From positions 1 to 64,000 of the forward strand of contig CAMKTJ010000001.1 in the NCBI GenBank assembly GCA_946415645.1: a stretch of DNA of 64,000 nucleotides, given 5' to 3'. A program made the translations under genes and the position numbers. The notes under the pieces are model-generated. The model saw nothing but the letters and a program-made list of their open reading frames with translations, was not told the DNA's origin and searched no databases. Each line of letters begins with the position of its first letter. Within the stretch, counting starts at the first letter, position 1. Shown here in pieces: positions 45,169 to 54,066 of this stretch. This DNA comes from an uncultured Prevotellaceae bacterium. GTDB taxonomy: Bacteria > Bacteroidota > Bacteroidia > Bacteroidales > Bacteroidaceae.

Positions 45169-46455
45169 ATGAAAAAGATTTTCGCCGTATTGCTGTTTGC
45201 TATGAATGCCCTTGTGGGGAATGCTCAGGAGGGAAAATGGAGTGGCATGCTTGACTTGGGAGACGTTAAGTTTCCCTTGGTCTTTAACTTTACCAGCGAA
45301 GGCTGTACCGTTGATTTCCCTGCTCAGAGACAGAAGAACATCAGGGCAGAAAAGAGCTACACAACAGACGGGAAGCTGAGAGTGAACATCCCTGCAATCA
45401 ATCTTGCATTCGAAGGCGTTGTGGCAGAGGATGCAATCTCTGGTAATTTTATTCAGGAAGGCGTGTCCTTTCCTTTCATACTAAAACCCGGTGAGATTGA
45501 AGTGAAACAGAATCGTCCGCAAACACCCAAGGAGCCTTTCCCCTATCAGACAGAGGAAGTAACCTTCCAGAGCGATAAGTACACCTTGCATGGTACCCTA
45601 TCGTTACCTCAGAACTGCAACGCCAAGACACCCGTTGTTCTCCTGATTAGTAGAATGGGACAGTATGATAGGGATCAGGAAAAATATGATCATAAGCCTT
45701 TTGCCGTCATAGCCGATGCCCTTGCCCGTAATGGCATAGCCTCGTTGAGGTACGATACCCGTTGCTGGGGTGATACCATAGATTTCTACAATACCTTTAC
45801 TGCGTATGATATGAAGAATGATGCTGAGGCCGGCATCAAGTTTCTGCGCAAGCGTTTCAAGAAGGTTGGGGTTATCGGTCACCAGGTGGGTGGTACTATT
45901 GGCCTCATGCTGGCAGCCGAGGGAAAGACGGACTTTGTTGTCTCCCTTGCAGGGGTTATAGTAGGATTCAAGGAGACTCTTATATGGCAGAACTGTGTAG
46001 CCTTGATTTCTCAAGGATATTCAGACGAGGATATAAAACAGTTTATGGATGCTTGTGAATCGGCCTATGATAGTATTGCCGTTGATAAGCCGGTTAAACT
46101 GGCAACAGTATCAGAGAATCTGAAGCCAGGGCTAGAGTGGTCCGTAGGGCAGGTTTCGAAGACTTATTTCAAGAGTTTGCTTGGGCTGAATGTCAGTCAG
46201 TCGTTGCTGAAGATAAAGTGTCCCGTCCTAGGCCTGCATGGTGAGAAGGATGAAGAGGTGAATGGCCGGAATAACCTTTCGATGTTAGACAAAAGGCTTG
46301 ATGCCTCCAAGCATGAGGTTATGTCAATGCCGGAGCTGAACCATCTTTTCCAGCATTGCACATCAGGCATTGCCGGCAACTATCCGATAATTGAGGAAAC
46401 CTTTGCCCCAGAAGCCCTTCAGAAAATCATAGATTGGATTAAAGAAGGGAAATAG
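45169..46455 (+). CDS. exported alpha/beta-hydrolase-fold protein, predicted nucleophile lost (GHQVGG)
   Basis: Signal peptide; paralogue of 54067-55314; VGVIGHQVGGTIGL in place of VGVIGHSEGGLIGF. Confidence 0.85.
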   Translation: MKKIFAVLLFAMNALVGNAQEGKWSGMLDLGDVKFPLVFNFTSEGCTVDFPAQRQKNIRAEKSYTTDGKLRVNIPAINLAFEGVVAEDAISGNFIQEGVSFPFILKPGEIEVKQNRPQTPKEPFPYQTEEVTFQSDKYTLHGTLSLPQNCNAKTPVVLLISRMGQYDRDQEKYDHKPFAVIADALARNGIASLRYDTRCWGDTIDFYNTFTAYDMKNDAEAGIKFLRKRFKKVGVIGHQVGGTIGLMLAAEGKTDFVVSLAGVIVGFKETLIWQNCVALISQGYSDEDIKQFMDACESAYDSIAVDKPVKLATVSENLKPGLEWSVGQVSKTYFKSLLGLNVSQSLLKIKCPVLGLHGEKDEEVNGRNNLSMLDKRLDASKHEVMSMPELNHLFQHCTSGIAGNYPIIEETFAPEALQKIIDWIKEGK

Positions 46456-46489
46456 GGTTAGTGGTTAGCGGTTAGCAAACACAGCGACA

Positions 46490-46541
46490 GCAAATTGACT
46501 TTCCCCTTCGGGCCGTCGAGCTAAACCTTCTTCACTCTTCA
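46490..46541 (+). repeat. left copy of 52-bp perfect inverted repeat
   Basis: gcaaattgactttccccttcgggccgtcgagctaaaccttcttcactcttca; reverse complement at 51151-51202. Confidence 0.95.
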
Positions 46542-47042
46542 TTATTCACTCTTCACTTTTAATGGTGTCCAGTTCTTAAAGAAGCGGAGCACCTTCTCTT
46601 TGTCGTACCCCTGCCCTTCCTCTAGGAAGCTGGAGTCTTGGATATGAAGTACCTTTCCCTCTGTGTCTAATACTACGAAGACGGGGAAGCCAAAGCGTCC
46701 TGGGTTGTTCAGTCTTCGGAGCATGGGCTTAGCCTTGGCCTCTGCCTCCTTGTTGCGTGGGTTGTAGTTGACGTGAATATACTCGTAGTTCTCCTTAATG
46801 AGGGTGCTAATGGTAGTATCCTTGTTAATAAAGTCGGCAAAGCGCAGACACCAAGGGCACCAGTTGCCTCCCACCTGACAGACAACGAACTTCCCCTCTG
46901 CCTTGGCTTTCACCAGCGCTCCGTCTATCTGCTCCATAGGGTCAATCTCCTCGTTATATACCTTCTTCAATCCCGTCTGGGCACTTATGGTGATGGCAAA
47001 CATGGCTGCCATCATAGTTGTCAGTATTCTTGTTGCTTTCAT
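46542..47042 (-). CDS. exported thioredoxin-fold protein
   Basis: Signal peptide; VCQVGGNWCPWCLRFADFINKD; VFVVLDTEGKVLHIQDS. Confidence 0.88.
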   Translation of the reverse strand: MKATRILTTMMAAMFAITISAQTGLKKVYNEEIDPMEQIDGALVKAKAEGKFVVCQVGGNWCPWCLRFADFINKDTTISTLIKENYEYIHVNYNPRNKEAEAKAKPMLRRLNNPGRFGFPVFVVLDTEGKVLHIQDSSFLEEGQGYDKEKVLRFFKNWTPLKVKSE

Positions 47043-47060
47043 ATTGTTATGATGCTATTC

Positions 47061-49055
47061 TTACTTTAACTTTGTAGTGATGATATTTACGCTGAAGGGG
47101 GCTACGGGGAAGGTGAGCTGTCTGCCCTCTTCTGCTATCTGAATCTTAGCCGGACGGGGGACAATGTTATTGGGATACTGCATGGTGTTCTCGTCTTCAC
47201 CGCTCATACCTGCCAGACGGACCATCTCGGCCTTTTCTGCTGTTCCGTTGGCAAGGTTCAGGGTGCCCCGAGTGCCTGTGCTGCAGAGGTTCACAATCTT
47301 GGTATAGAGGGTGTTGGTCTTCTCGTCTAGGGTGCTGTTGCAGTAAACGCCATGCAGTTGCCCTTCCTCTTGCAGGGGGATGTTCCATTGCAAGTCTGTC
47401 TTTACCAGACGGTTGCCCACATGGTTGGGGAAGAGCTGCTGTACCCAGTAGCTGGGGGTACCGAACGACTGGCTGCTGTTGAACCTGATCATATCTGGTT
47501 GCCACTGCATGCTGTTCTCGTTGGCAAAGATGGGTGCATAGCTGCTCATACGGACTATGTCGGCATTGTTCTCCATACCTATCATAAAGACGGCCTCGCC
47601 CATGGCGGCATTCATGTTGCCTGTGGTGCCGAAGCCCTGTGTAACAGCATATTCGCCTGGGTAGATGATGGGCCCACGGCGGTCATAGTTGTCGAAGCGG
47701 TTATACTGACTTACAAACCATGCGGGGTTGCGGTAGTAATGCTCGTCCAGAATGTCAACGGGATGGCTGTTCCTCCACTTGGGCGTATCTGTGCCCCAAG
47801 ACTCTACGTTGCCTATACATTGTACCTCAGGGAAGCGGGCCTTGATGGCATCATAGAACATACGGTAGCGTTCAGGGTAGTGGTCGCTCTGGTCGCGATT
47901 GTCCTCCATGTGCCAGTTGTAGTTCTCATTACCTATTTCTATATAGGCGATGTTGAAGGGCTCAGGATGTCCGTTCTCGGCTCTCATTTTACCGTAATGA
48001 CTGGTAACAGGTCCGTTGGCATACTCCAGGGCACCCAGGCACTCGTCAATCCAAGGCTGCAAGCTGTCTAGTGGTGCACATCCTCCGTGCCAGATACCTA
48101 TATTTACCACATAGAGGGGTTTGGCGTTAAGATCCTCGCAGAGTTGCAGGAACTCATGGAATCCCAAACCGTCGGTGGTGGGATAGCCCCAGTTGGCATT
48201 CATGTGGCCGGGTCGGCGTTCAATGGGGCCAACGGTACGTTCCCAGTGGTAGGCGTTCTCTGGCTTGTGGCTACCCTCCACATAGCAACCACCAGGGAAG
48301 CGCATAAAGGCAGGATGCAAGGCCTGCAGCTTCTCAGCCAAATCTATACGGCATCCGTTCTCTCTGCCCTTAAAGGTGGGAGGGAACAGGCTCACTACGT
48401 CCAACAGAACGGTACATTTCCCGTCGAACCACAAATGGAATTCGGCCTGCGGATCGGAAGCCTCAGGGACAATGGTAGTCTCTATCTTCTGCCAACCTTT
48501 CCCTTTGCCTTCCCCTTTGCCTTTTGAATTTTGAATTTTTGAATTTTGAATTTTAATCAGTGTCTCGCCCAAGATCTTTCCATCCTTGCTCCTAAGGGAA
48601 GCACGCATGGGAATCTCTCCCCCTCGGGGGAGTTGGAGAGGGGTCACCCAGAACGACAGTTTGTACTGCGTTCCTGCCACCGTATTGATACCCCAATAGC
48701 CTATATTGCTGATGCCGCCGCCTGCATCCGTGGTCTTTACCTTCAGGGCGTGACCCTGCTTCTCGTTGAGCAAGTTACTCCTTACCGTATCGATATCTGC
48801 GCCCTTATGCCTCCAGCAACTAAGCAACGTGAATCCCTCGCCCTGCGCAAATTCCTCAAAAGAGCGGTTCGCAATCAGCTCGGCATACAAACCTCCGTCT
48901 GAGGCAAAGTTGATATCCTCGTAGAAGATGCCGTACAATGTAGGACTGATTTCTATGCCTTTCTGTGCAACATCCACACCTATATTTACTTGTGCTGTTG
49001 TGTTCATGCAAAAACAAGCTGCATGCAATGCAATAATTGTCTTAAAACTATTCAT
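47061..49055 (-). CDS. exported alpha-L-arabinofuranosidase, GH51-like
   Basis: SPTLYGIFYEDINFASDGGLYAELIANRSFE; PAFMRFPGGCYVEG; YIEIGNENYN; YPGEYAVTQG. Confidence 0.92.
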   Translation of the reverse strand: MNSFKTIIALHAACFCMNTTAQVNIGVDVAQKGIEISPTLYGIFYEDINFASDGGLYAELIANRSFEEFAQGEGFTLLSCWRHKGADIDTVRSNLLNEKQGHALKVKTTDAGGGISNIGYWGINTVAGTQYKLSFWVTPLQLPRGGEIPMRASLRSKDGKILGETLIKIQNSKIQNSKGKGEGKGKGWQKIETTIVPEASDPQAEFHLWFDGKCTVLLDVVSLFPPTFKGRENGCRIDLAEKLQALHPAFMRFPGGCYVEGSHKPENAYHWERTVGPIERRPGHMNANWGYPTTDGLGFHEFLQLCEDLNAKPLYVVNIGIWHGGCAPLDSLQPWIDECLGALEYANGPVTSHYGKMRAENGHPEPFNIAYIEIGNENYNWHMEDNRDQSDHYPERYRMFYDAIKARFPEVQCIGNVESWGTDTPKWRNSHPVDILDEHYYRNPAWFVSQYNRFDNYDRRGPIIYPGEYAVTQGFGTTGNMNAAMGEAVFMIGMENNADIVRMSSYAPIFANENSMQWQPDMIRFNSSQSFGTPSYWVQQLFPNHVGNRLVKTDLQWNIPLQEEGQLHGVYCNSTLDEKTNTLYTKIVNLCSTGTRGTLNLANGTAEKAEMVRLAGMSGEDENTMQYPNNIVPRPAKIQIAEEGRQLTFPVAPFSVNIITTKLK

Positions 49056-49242
49056 GGATTCAGATGTTTAATGTGAATTTCCCGACAAAGATAGCCGAAA
49101 GATGTCAAACGGCAAAAAAAGTGGAAGGAAACCTTGCCGACCCCAACGGAAAATACTATTTTTGCAGGCGTGAAACGTATTTCTATATGAAAAAAGCCTA
49201 ATTTCACTAACCATATTAAGCTAAATTTAAACCATTATATTT

Positions 49243-51153
49243 ATGAATAAGATGAATTCCATTTTCCACCATCTTTTTCCCTTCCTTTTGGGAGGGGTTA
49301 GGGGTAGGCTGCTATTAGCTTTGACCCTTGTCAGTACTTTCGTATGGGCTGTTCCCAGAGCAGAGTATCCACGTCCACAGTTCGAGCGTCAGGACTGGGT
49401 GAACCTGAATGGCGAATGGAGCTACGCCTTTGATTTCGTTGGCTCCGGAGTAGAGAAACGTATGTACGAGAGCAAGGGCTTCAATGGCAAGATTATCGTT
49501 CCCTTTGCCCCTGAGAGCAAACTCTCTGGCGTGGGTTATACTGATTTCATTAACAATATCTGGTACCATCGCCAGATTCAGATGCCTGCTGACTGGGCAG
49601 GACGTAATGTTATGCTCAACTTCCAGGCTGTTTATTACAACTCAGAGGTTTATGTGGATGGTAAGTTGGCTGGTCGTCACTTTGGTGGCAGCACAGGCTT
49701 TGCCGTTGATGTTACCCGTTTCCTGAAGGATGGTAAGGCACACAACTTGGTAGTGCATGCCTACAGCGATACCCGTACCCTGAAGCAGTCGGCAGGTAAG
49801 CAGAATGTCCGCTACAGCCAGTTCGAGTGTATGTACACCCGTACTACAGGTATCTGGCAGACTGTCTGGATGGAGCCCGTTGCTCCCAAGGGCCTAAAGA
49901 ATGCACAGGTCATCACGGATATCGACCAGAAGCAGGTCATCGTGCACCCCCACTTCTATGCTCAGGATGGTGGTACCGTTACTGTTACCCTGAAGGATGG
50001 CAAGAAGGTGGTAGCCAGCAAGACTGCCAATGCTACGGATGCCTCAACAATCATCCTGCCCGTCAAGGCTCCTAAGTTGTGGAGTCCTGAGAGTCCCTTC
50101 CTCTACGACCTTACCTACGAAGTAAAGGATGCTCAGGGTAATATTATAGATAAGGTATCTTCTTATATTGGCATGAGAAAATTCCATTGCGTAGGCAACA
50201 AGACATACCTCAATAATGAGCCCTTCTACCAGCGTCTGGTTCTCGACCAGGGGTTCTATCCTGATGGTATTTGGACGGCTCCCTCTGATGAGGCTCTCAA
50301 GCATGATATTGAGCTCTCTATGCAGGCAGGTTTCAATGGTGCCCGTCTGCACCAGAAGGTCTTCGAGGAGCGCTTCCACTATTGGGCAGACAAGTTGGGT
50401 TATATCACTTGGGGCGAGGCTCCCTCTTGGGGTATGAATGCCAATGACCCTGAGGTGGCTCGTAACTTCACGGCTGAGTGGACAGAGGAGATTGTTCGCG
50501 ACCGCAACCACCCCAGCATCGTTACCTGGACACCTATGAACGAGGAGTTTTGGCCCGACCGTGTTCAGTTCCCTCGCTTCGTAACTGATTTGTATAATCT
50601 GACTAAGCAGCTCGACCCCACTCGTCCCTTCCATGATGTCAGTGGTGGTGTGCATGTCAAGACGGATATCTACTCAACCCATAACTACGAGCAGAATCCT
50701 CAGCGTCTGCAGGAGCAGATTTACAAGGATGGTAAGTGGTTCCAGGTTCCTCACGGACCCATCGACCTGTATTGGACCAATGTCGGCTACAACCGTCCTA
50801 CTGATGTGAACCGCTACGAATACCCTCGCTATACAGAACCTACCATGCCTTACATCCTGGATGAGTTTGGTGGCATCAAGTGGGTGAAGGGTCAGGATAA
50901 GGCCACTGGCAACAGCAATGCCTCTTGGGGTTATGGCGAACCGCCTCATTCCTTGGAGGAGTTCTATGCCCGTCTGGAGGGACAGGTGGATGCCCTCATG
51001 AATATCTCTGAGAATGTATGGGGTTACTGCTATACCCAGCTTACCGACGTAGAGCAGGAGCAGAACGGTATCTATTTCTATGATCGTACCTCTAAGTTCG
51101 ATATGGCGAGAATAAAAGCTATCTTCTCGAAGAAGCCAGCCACAAGTAAGTGA
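49243..51153 (+). CDS. exported glycoside hydrolase family 2 protein
   Basis: ARAEYPRPQFERQDWVNLNGEWSYAFD; IVRDRNHPSIVTWTPMNEEFWP; YILDEFGGI. Confidence 0.93.
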   Translation: MNKMNSIFHHLFPFLLGGVRGRLLLALTLVSTFVWAVPRAEYPRPQFERQDWVNLNGEWSYAFDFVGSGVEKRMYESKGFNGKIIVPFAPESKLSGVGYTDFINNIWYHRQIQMPADWAGRNVMLNFQAVYYNSEVYVDGKLAGRHFGGSTGFAVDVTRFLKDGKAHNLVVHAYSDTRTLKQSAGKQNVRYSQFECMYTRTTGIWQTVWMEPVAPKGLKNAQVITDIDQKQVIVHPHFYAQDGGTVTVTLKDGKKVVASKTANATDASTIILPVKAPKLWSPESPFLYDLTYEVKDAQGNIIDKVSSYIGMRKFHCVGNKTYLNNEPFYQRLVLDQGFYPDGIWTAPSDEALKHDIELSMQAGFNGARLHQKVFEERFHYWADKLGYITWGEAPSWGMNANDPEVARNFTAEWTEEIVRDRNHPSIVTWTPMNEEFWPDRVQFPRFVTDLYNLTKQLDPTRPFHDVSGGVHVKTDIYSTHNYEQNPQRLQEQIYKDGKWFQVPHGPIDLYWTNVGYNRPTDVNRYEYPRYTEPTMPYILDEFGGIKWVKGQDKATGNSNASWGYGEPPHSLEEFYARLEGQVDALMNISENVWGYCYTQLTDVEQEQNGIYFYDRTSKFDMARIKAIFSKKPATSK

Positions 51154-51202
51154 AGAGTGAAGAAGGTTTAGCTCGACGGCCCGAAGGGGAAAGTCAATTT
51201 GC
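51151..51202 (-). repeat. right copy of 52-bp perfect inverted repeat
   Basis: Reverse complement of 46490-46541. Confidence 0.95.
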
Positions 51203-51293
51203 TTCCGCTTTGCTCGCTAACACTAACTAATAACTCCTTACCGGTTCTCCCTCCATTACGGGAGGGGCCGTGGGAGGGTCTAATAACTGTTTA

Positions 51294-53474
51294 ATGAATA
51301 TAAAGAATAACTATTTTTCCCTCCCCTCGGGGAGGGTCAGGGTAGGGGTTGCTCTCTTATTTGTGGCTCTTGCCGCAAATGGGGCTGACCTTACCAAATA
51401 TTGTAACCCATTCCTTGGTACCGCTACATTGTGGACACCAGAGGATTTGGGCTATACCCGTACTGAGGTGAAGCGTGCCTGGGGAGCTGAGACTTTCCCT
51501 GGTGCTTCCGTTCCCAATGCTATGGTGCAATGTACACCCGTTACTATGTATCATAGTGGTAGCGGCTATCAGTACGAGGACCATCAGATCTATGGCTTTG
51601 CCCACTCCAGCAAAGGACATTGGGACCAGTTGCACATCCCCATGCTGCCTGTTACAGGACGGTTCTATCCCTATAACTACTGCTCGTGGTTCAGTCATGA
51701 GCAGGAAGAGGCACACCCTGGCTACTATAGTGTTTTCCTGCAACGATACAATGTAAAGGCTGAACTGACTACCACCTTGCGCTGTGCCTACCATAGATAT
51801 ACATTCCGTCCGCAGGACGAGAAGCGTCTTTTGGTGGATATCACCAAGAACAATGCTCATCCCCGTCGTTGGCGTATCGAGAAGGCTACGGCCGCAAATG
51901 CCTTCCAGGGCTTTCAGGACGGACACGGACGCATGTACTTCTATGCTACTGCCAATCTACCTGTCAAGGACGTTCAGCTGCTGACAGAGAAGAAGCAGAC
52001 CATTGCCGTGGTGGATTTCCAGAACAACAAGGGTGCCGAGCCTCTGGAGCTGAAGATAGGTTTCAGCTTTGTCAGCATAGAGAATGCCAAGGAGAACTTG
52101 GAGGCAGAACTGCCCGCTAACATTGGTTTTGCCGATGTCTACAAGGCTGCTGATGAGACTTGGGAGAAGATTTTCTCGCACATTCAGGTGGAGGGTGGTA
52201 CCGAGCGTCAGAAGGGCCTCCTCTACAGCACCCTCTATCGTGCCTTCCTATGGCCTGTGCTCCGTAGCGATGTCAATGGTGAGTATTTGGATGCCCGTAA
52301 TCAGGTGGTGAAGGGCGACTTCCGCTACTATACCGACCCCTCCTTCTGGGATACTTATCGCAACAAGTTGCAGCTCTTGGCTATGATAACGCCTGATGTG
52401 GCTTGCGATATCCTGAAGTCCTGCATCGACAGGGGCGAGAAGCATGGCGGCTATATGCCTACCTTCTTCCATGGCGACCATGCCAGCACGATGGTTAGCG
52501 GCATGTGGGGCAGAGGCATTCAGGACTTCCCCTTGGAGAGGGCTTATAAGTTGATGCTGAAGAACGCTACCGTTCCTGGCAGAGGTGGTCGTCCCTTCTT
52601 GGAGGAATACATCCAGCGTGGATGGATAGCTGAGAAGGATACTACCAATGTGCCTACCGAGGATGAGTACAAGGCAGCTGTTACCAAGACGCAGGAATAT
52701 GCCTATGACGACTATGCTGTGGCTCAGGTGGCCAAGGTTTTGGGCGACAAGAAGAACTACAAACTGCTCATGCAACGCTCTGGCAACTACAAGAACCTCT
52801 TCGACCCTTCCACAGGTTTCTGGCGAGGCCGAATAGAGAGTGGCGAGTGGATAAAGGACTTTGACCCCTACTATCCCTATTATGCCTATATGTATCGTGA
52901 GGCCAACGCTTGGCAGAGCCTCTTCTTTGCCCCTCATGACCCAGAGGGTATGGTAGCCCTCTATCCTAACAAAGCAGCTGTAGAGGCTAAGTTGGACAGC
53001 CTCTTTACAGAACCTTGGCGAGGCTACGAGGCTTGGAACATGACGGGCTTCATGGGTAACTATTGTCATGGCAACCAGCCCGACCATAGCGTTCCCTATA
53101 CCTATTATTTTATAGATAAGCAGGAGAAGACCCAGCATATCCTCAATGAGTTGATGGACAAGTACTATGATATGGGCGAGGATCATCTGGCTTATGCAGG
53201 AATGGACGATGCAGGCGAGACTTCCTCGTGGTATGTCCTGAATGCCATTGGCCTCTATACCTATTCGCCTGCCGACCCAGAGTACATCGTCACCGTTCCC
53301 CTCTTCCCCAAGGTCCGTTTCACGATGGGCGATGGCAGAAGCGTTACCATCCAGCGTCAGGGAAATGGCGAGAAGATAACCCGCATCCTTTGTGGCAACA
53401 AACCCCTCAAAGGTTGGTTTATCAACCACAACGATATGCTAAAAGCAGGTAATCTGACCATCATAACAGAATAA
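51294..53474 (+). CDS. exported GH92-family alpha-mannosidase-like protein
   Basis: DLTKYCNPFLGTATLWTPED...GHWDQLHIPMLPVTG; SFWDTYRNKLQLLAMITPD; GNQPDHSVPYTYYF; AGMDDAGETSSWYVLNAIGLY. Confidence 0.95.
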   Translation: MNIKNNYFSLPSGRVRVGVALLFVALAANGADLTKYCNPFLGTATLWTPEDLGYTRTEVKRAWGAETFPGASVPNAMVQCTPVTMYHSGSGYQYEDHQIYGFAHSSKGHWDQLHIPMLPVTGRFYPYNYCSWFSHEQEEAHPGYYSVFLQRYNVKAELTTTLRCAYHRYTFRPQDEKRLLVDITKNNAHPRRWRIEKATAANAFQGFQDGHGRMYFYATANLPVKDVQLLTEKKQTIAVVDFQNNKGAEPLELKIGFSFVSIENAKENLEAELPANIGFADVYKAADETWEKIFSHIQVEGGTERQKGLLYSTLYRAFLWPVLRSDVNGEYLDARNQVVKGDFRYYTDPSFWDTYRNKLQLLAMITPDVACDILKSCIDRGEKHGGYMPTFFHGDHASTMVSGMWGRGIQDFPLERAYKLMLKNATVPGRGGRPFLEEYIQRGWIAEKDTTNVPTEDEYKAAVTKTQEYAYDDYAVAQVAKVLGDKKNYKLLMQRSGNYKNLFDPSTGFWRGRIESGEWIKDFDPYYPYYAYMYREANAWQSLFFAPHDPEGMVALYPNKAAVEAKLDSLFTEPWRGYEAWNMTGFMGNYCHGNQPDHSVPYTYYFIDKQEKTQHILNELMDKYYDMGEDHLAYAGMDDAGETSSWYVLNAIGLYTYSPADPEYIVTVPLFPKVRFTMGDGRSVTIQRQGNGEKITRILCGNKPLKGWFINHNDMLKAGNLTIITE

Positions 53475-53501
53475 AACAATCTTTCTAATAAGCCTAAAGA
53501 G

Positions 53502-53536
53502 ATGTGTCTGACGCTATTGTCAGGCACATTTTTTTG
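53502..53536 (+). terminator. Rho-independent terminator after GH92
   Basis: ATGTGTCTGACgctattGTCAGGCACATTTTTTT. Confidence 0.88.
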
Positions 53537-53607
53537 TCCTCACACTTTCCGTCAAAGAAAAATCATTACATCGCACAGAGGGCACACAAGCCCCCGCAAT
53601 TTCCTAT

Positions 53608-53938
53608 ACGAGGGAAAATTTACTGCCTCACTAGGGAATTTTTGCGCCATAGTATAGTAGCAAGTGTTACTATTAATACCAGCAAAACGGCGTATTTTAC
53701 GACCACTCAAAGCTTTTCGAAAAATCAGGACACTATAACGTCGCTTTTCACAGTTTCACAGTTTCACAGTTTATTTTTTAAGCCCCAACCCGAGGAAAAC
53801 ATGCGTGCCAAATGTTAATATATGTTTATATATATTAATATATATTTATAATTATATAGATATAATAAGGTATATCTATCTCTCTTCCGAGGGGTACCCC
53901 CTTTAAATTTTAACTGTGAAACTGTGAAACTGTGAAAA
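53608..53938. repeat. dispersed intergenic repeat family A, copy 2
   Basis: Same landmarks as 26846-27123, with an extra AT-rich stretch (about 53824-53880) of TATATA-type sequence. Confidence 0.85.
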
Positions 53939-54011
53939 CGCCCCTTGGCTACAATGTAAGGCATTTTTGTTTTTTTAAGAATAGCCTTGCCGTATTTCTA
54001 AGAATAATCTC

Positions 54012-54019
54012 TATCTTTG
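54012..54019 (+). promoter_or_regulatory. -7 element of Bacteroidota-type promoter
   Basis: TATCTTTG at 54012-54019, 48 bp upstream of ATG 54067; TTGC at 53987 is a possible -33. Confidence 0.5.
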
Positions 54020-54066
54020 CATCCAACGAACTTAAAAACTACACACACACTAACAACAAAAACAAA

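Noticed and set aside
47061-53474. A complete polysaccharide utilization locus
   Set aside because: GH51, GH2 and GH92 are adjacent, but no SusC/SusD-like pair or hybrid two-component/anti-sigma regulator accompanies them, so only a glycosidase cluster can be claimed.
53504-53818. ORF of 104 aa (MSDAIVRHIFLSS...)
   Set aside because: Lies across a terminator and the dispersed repeat family A; no family-like motifs; most likely spurious translation of the repeat.
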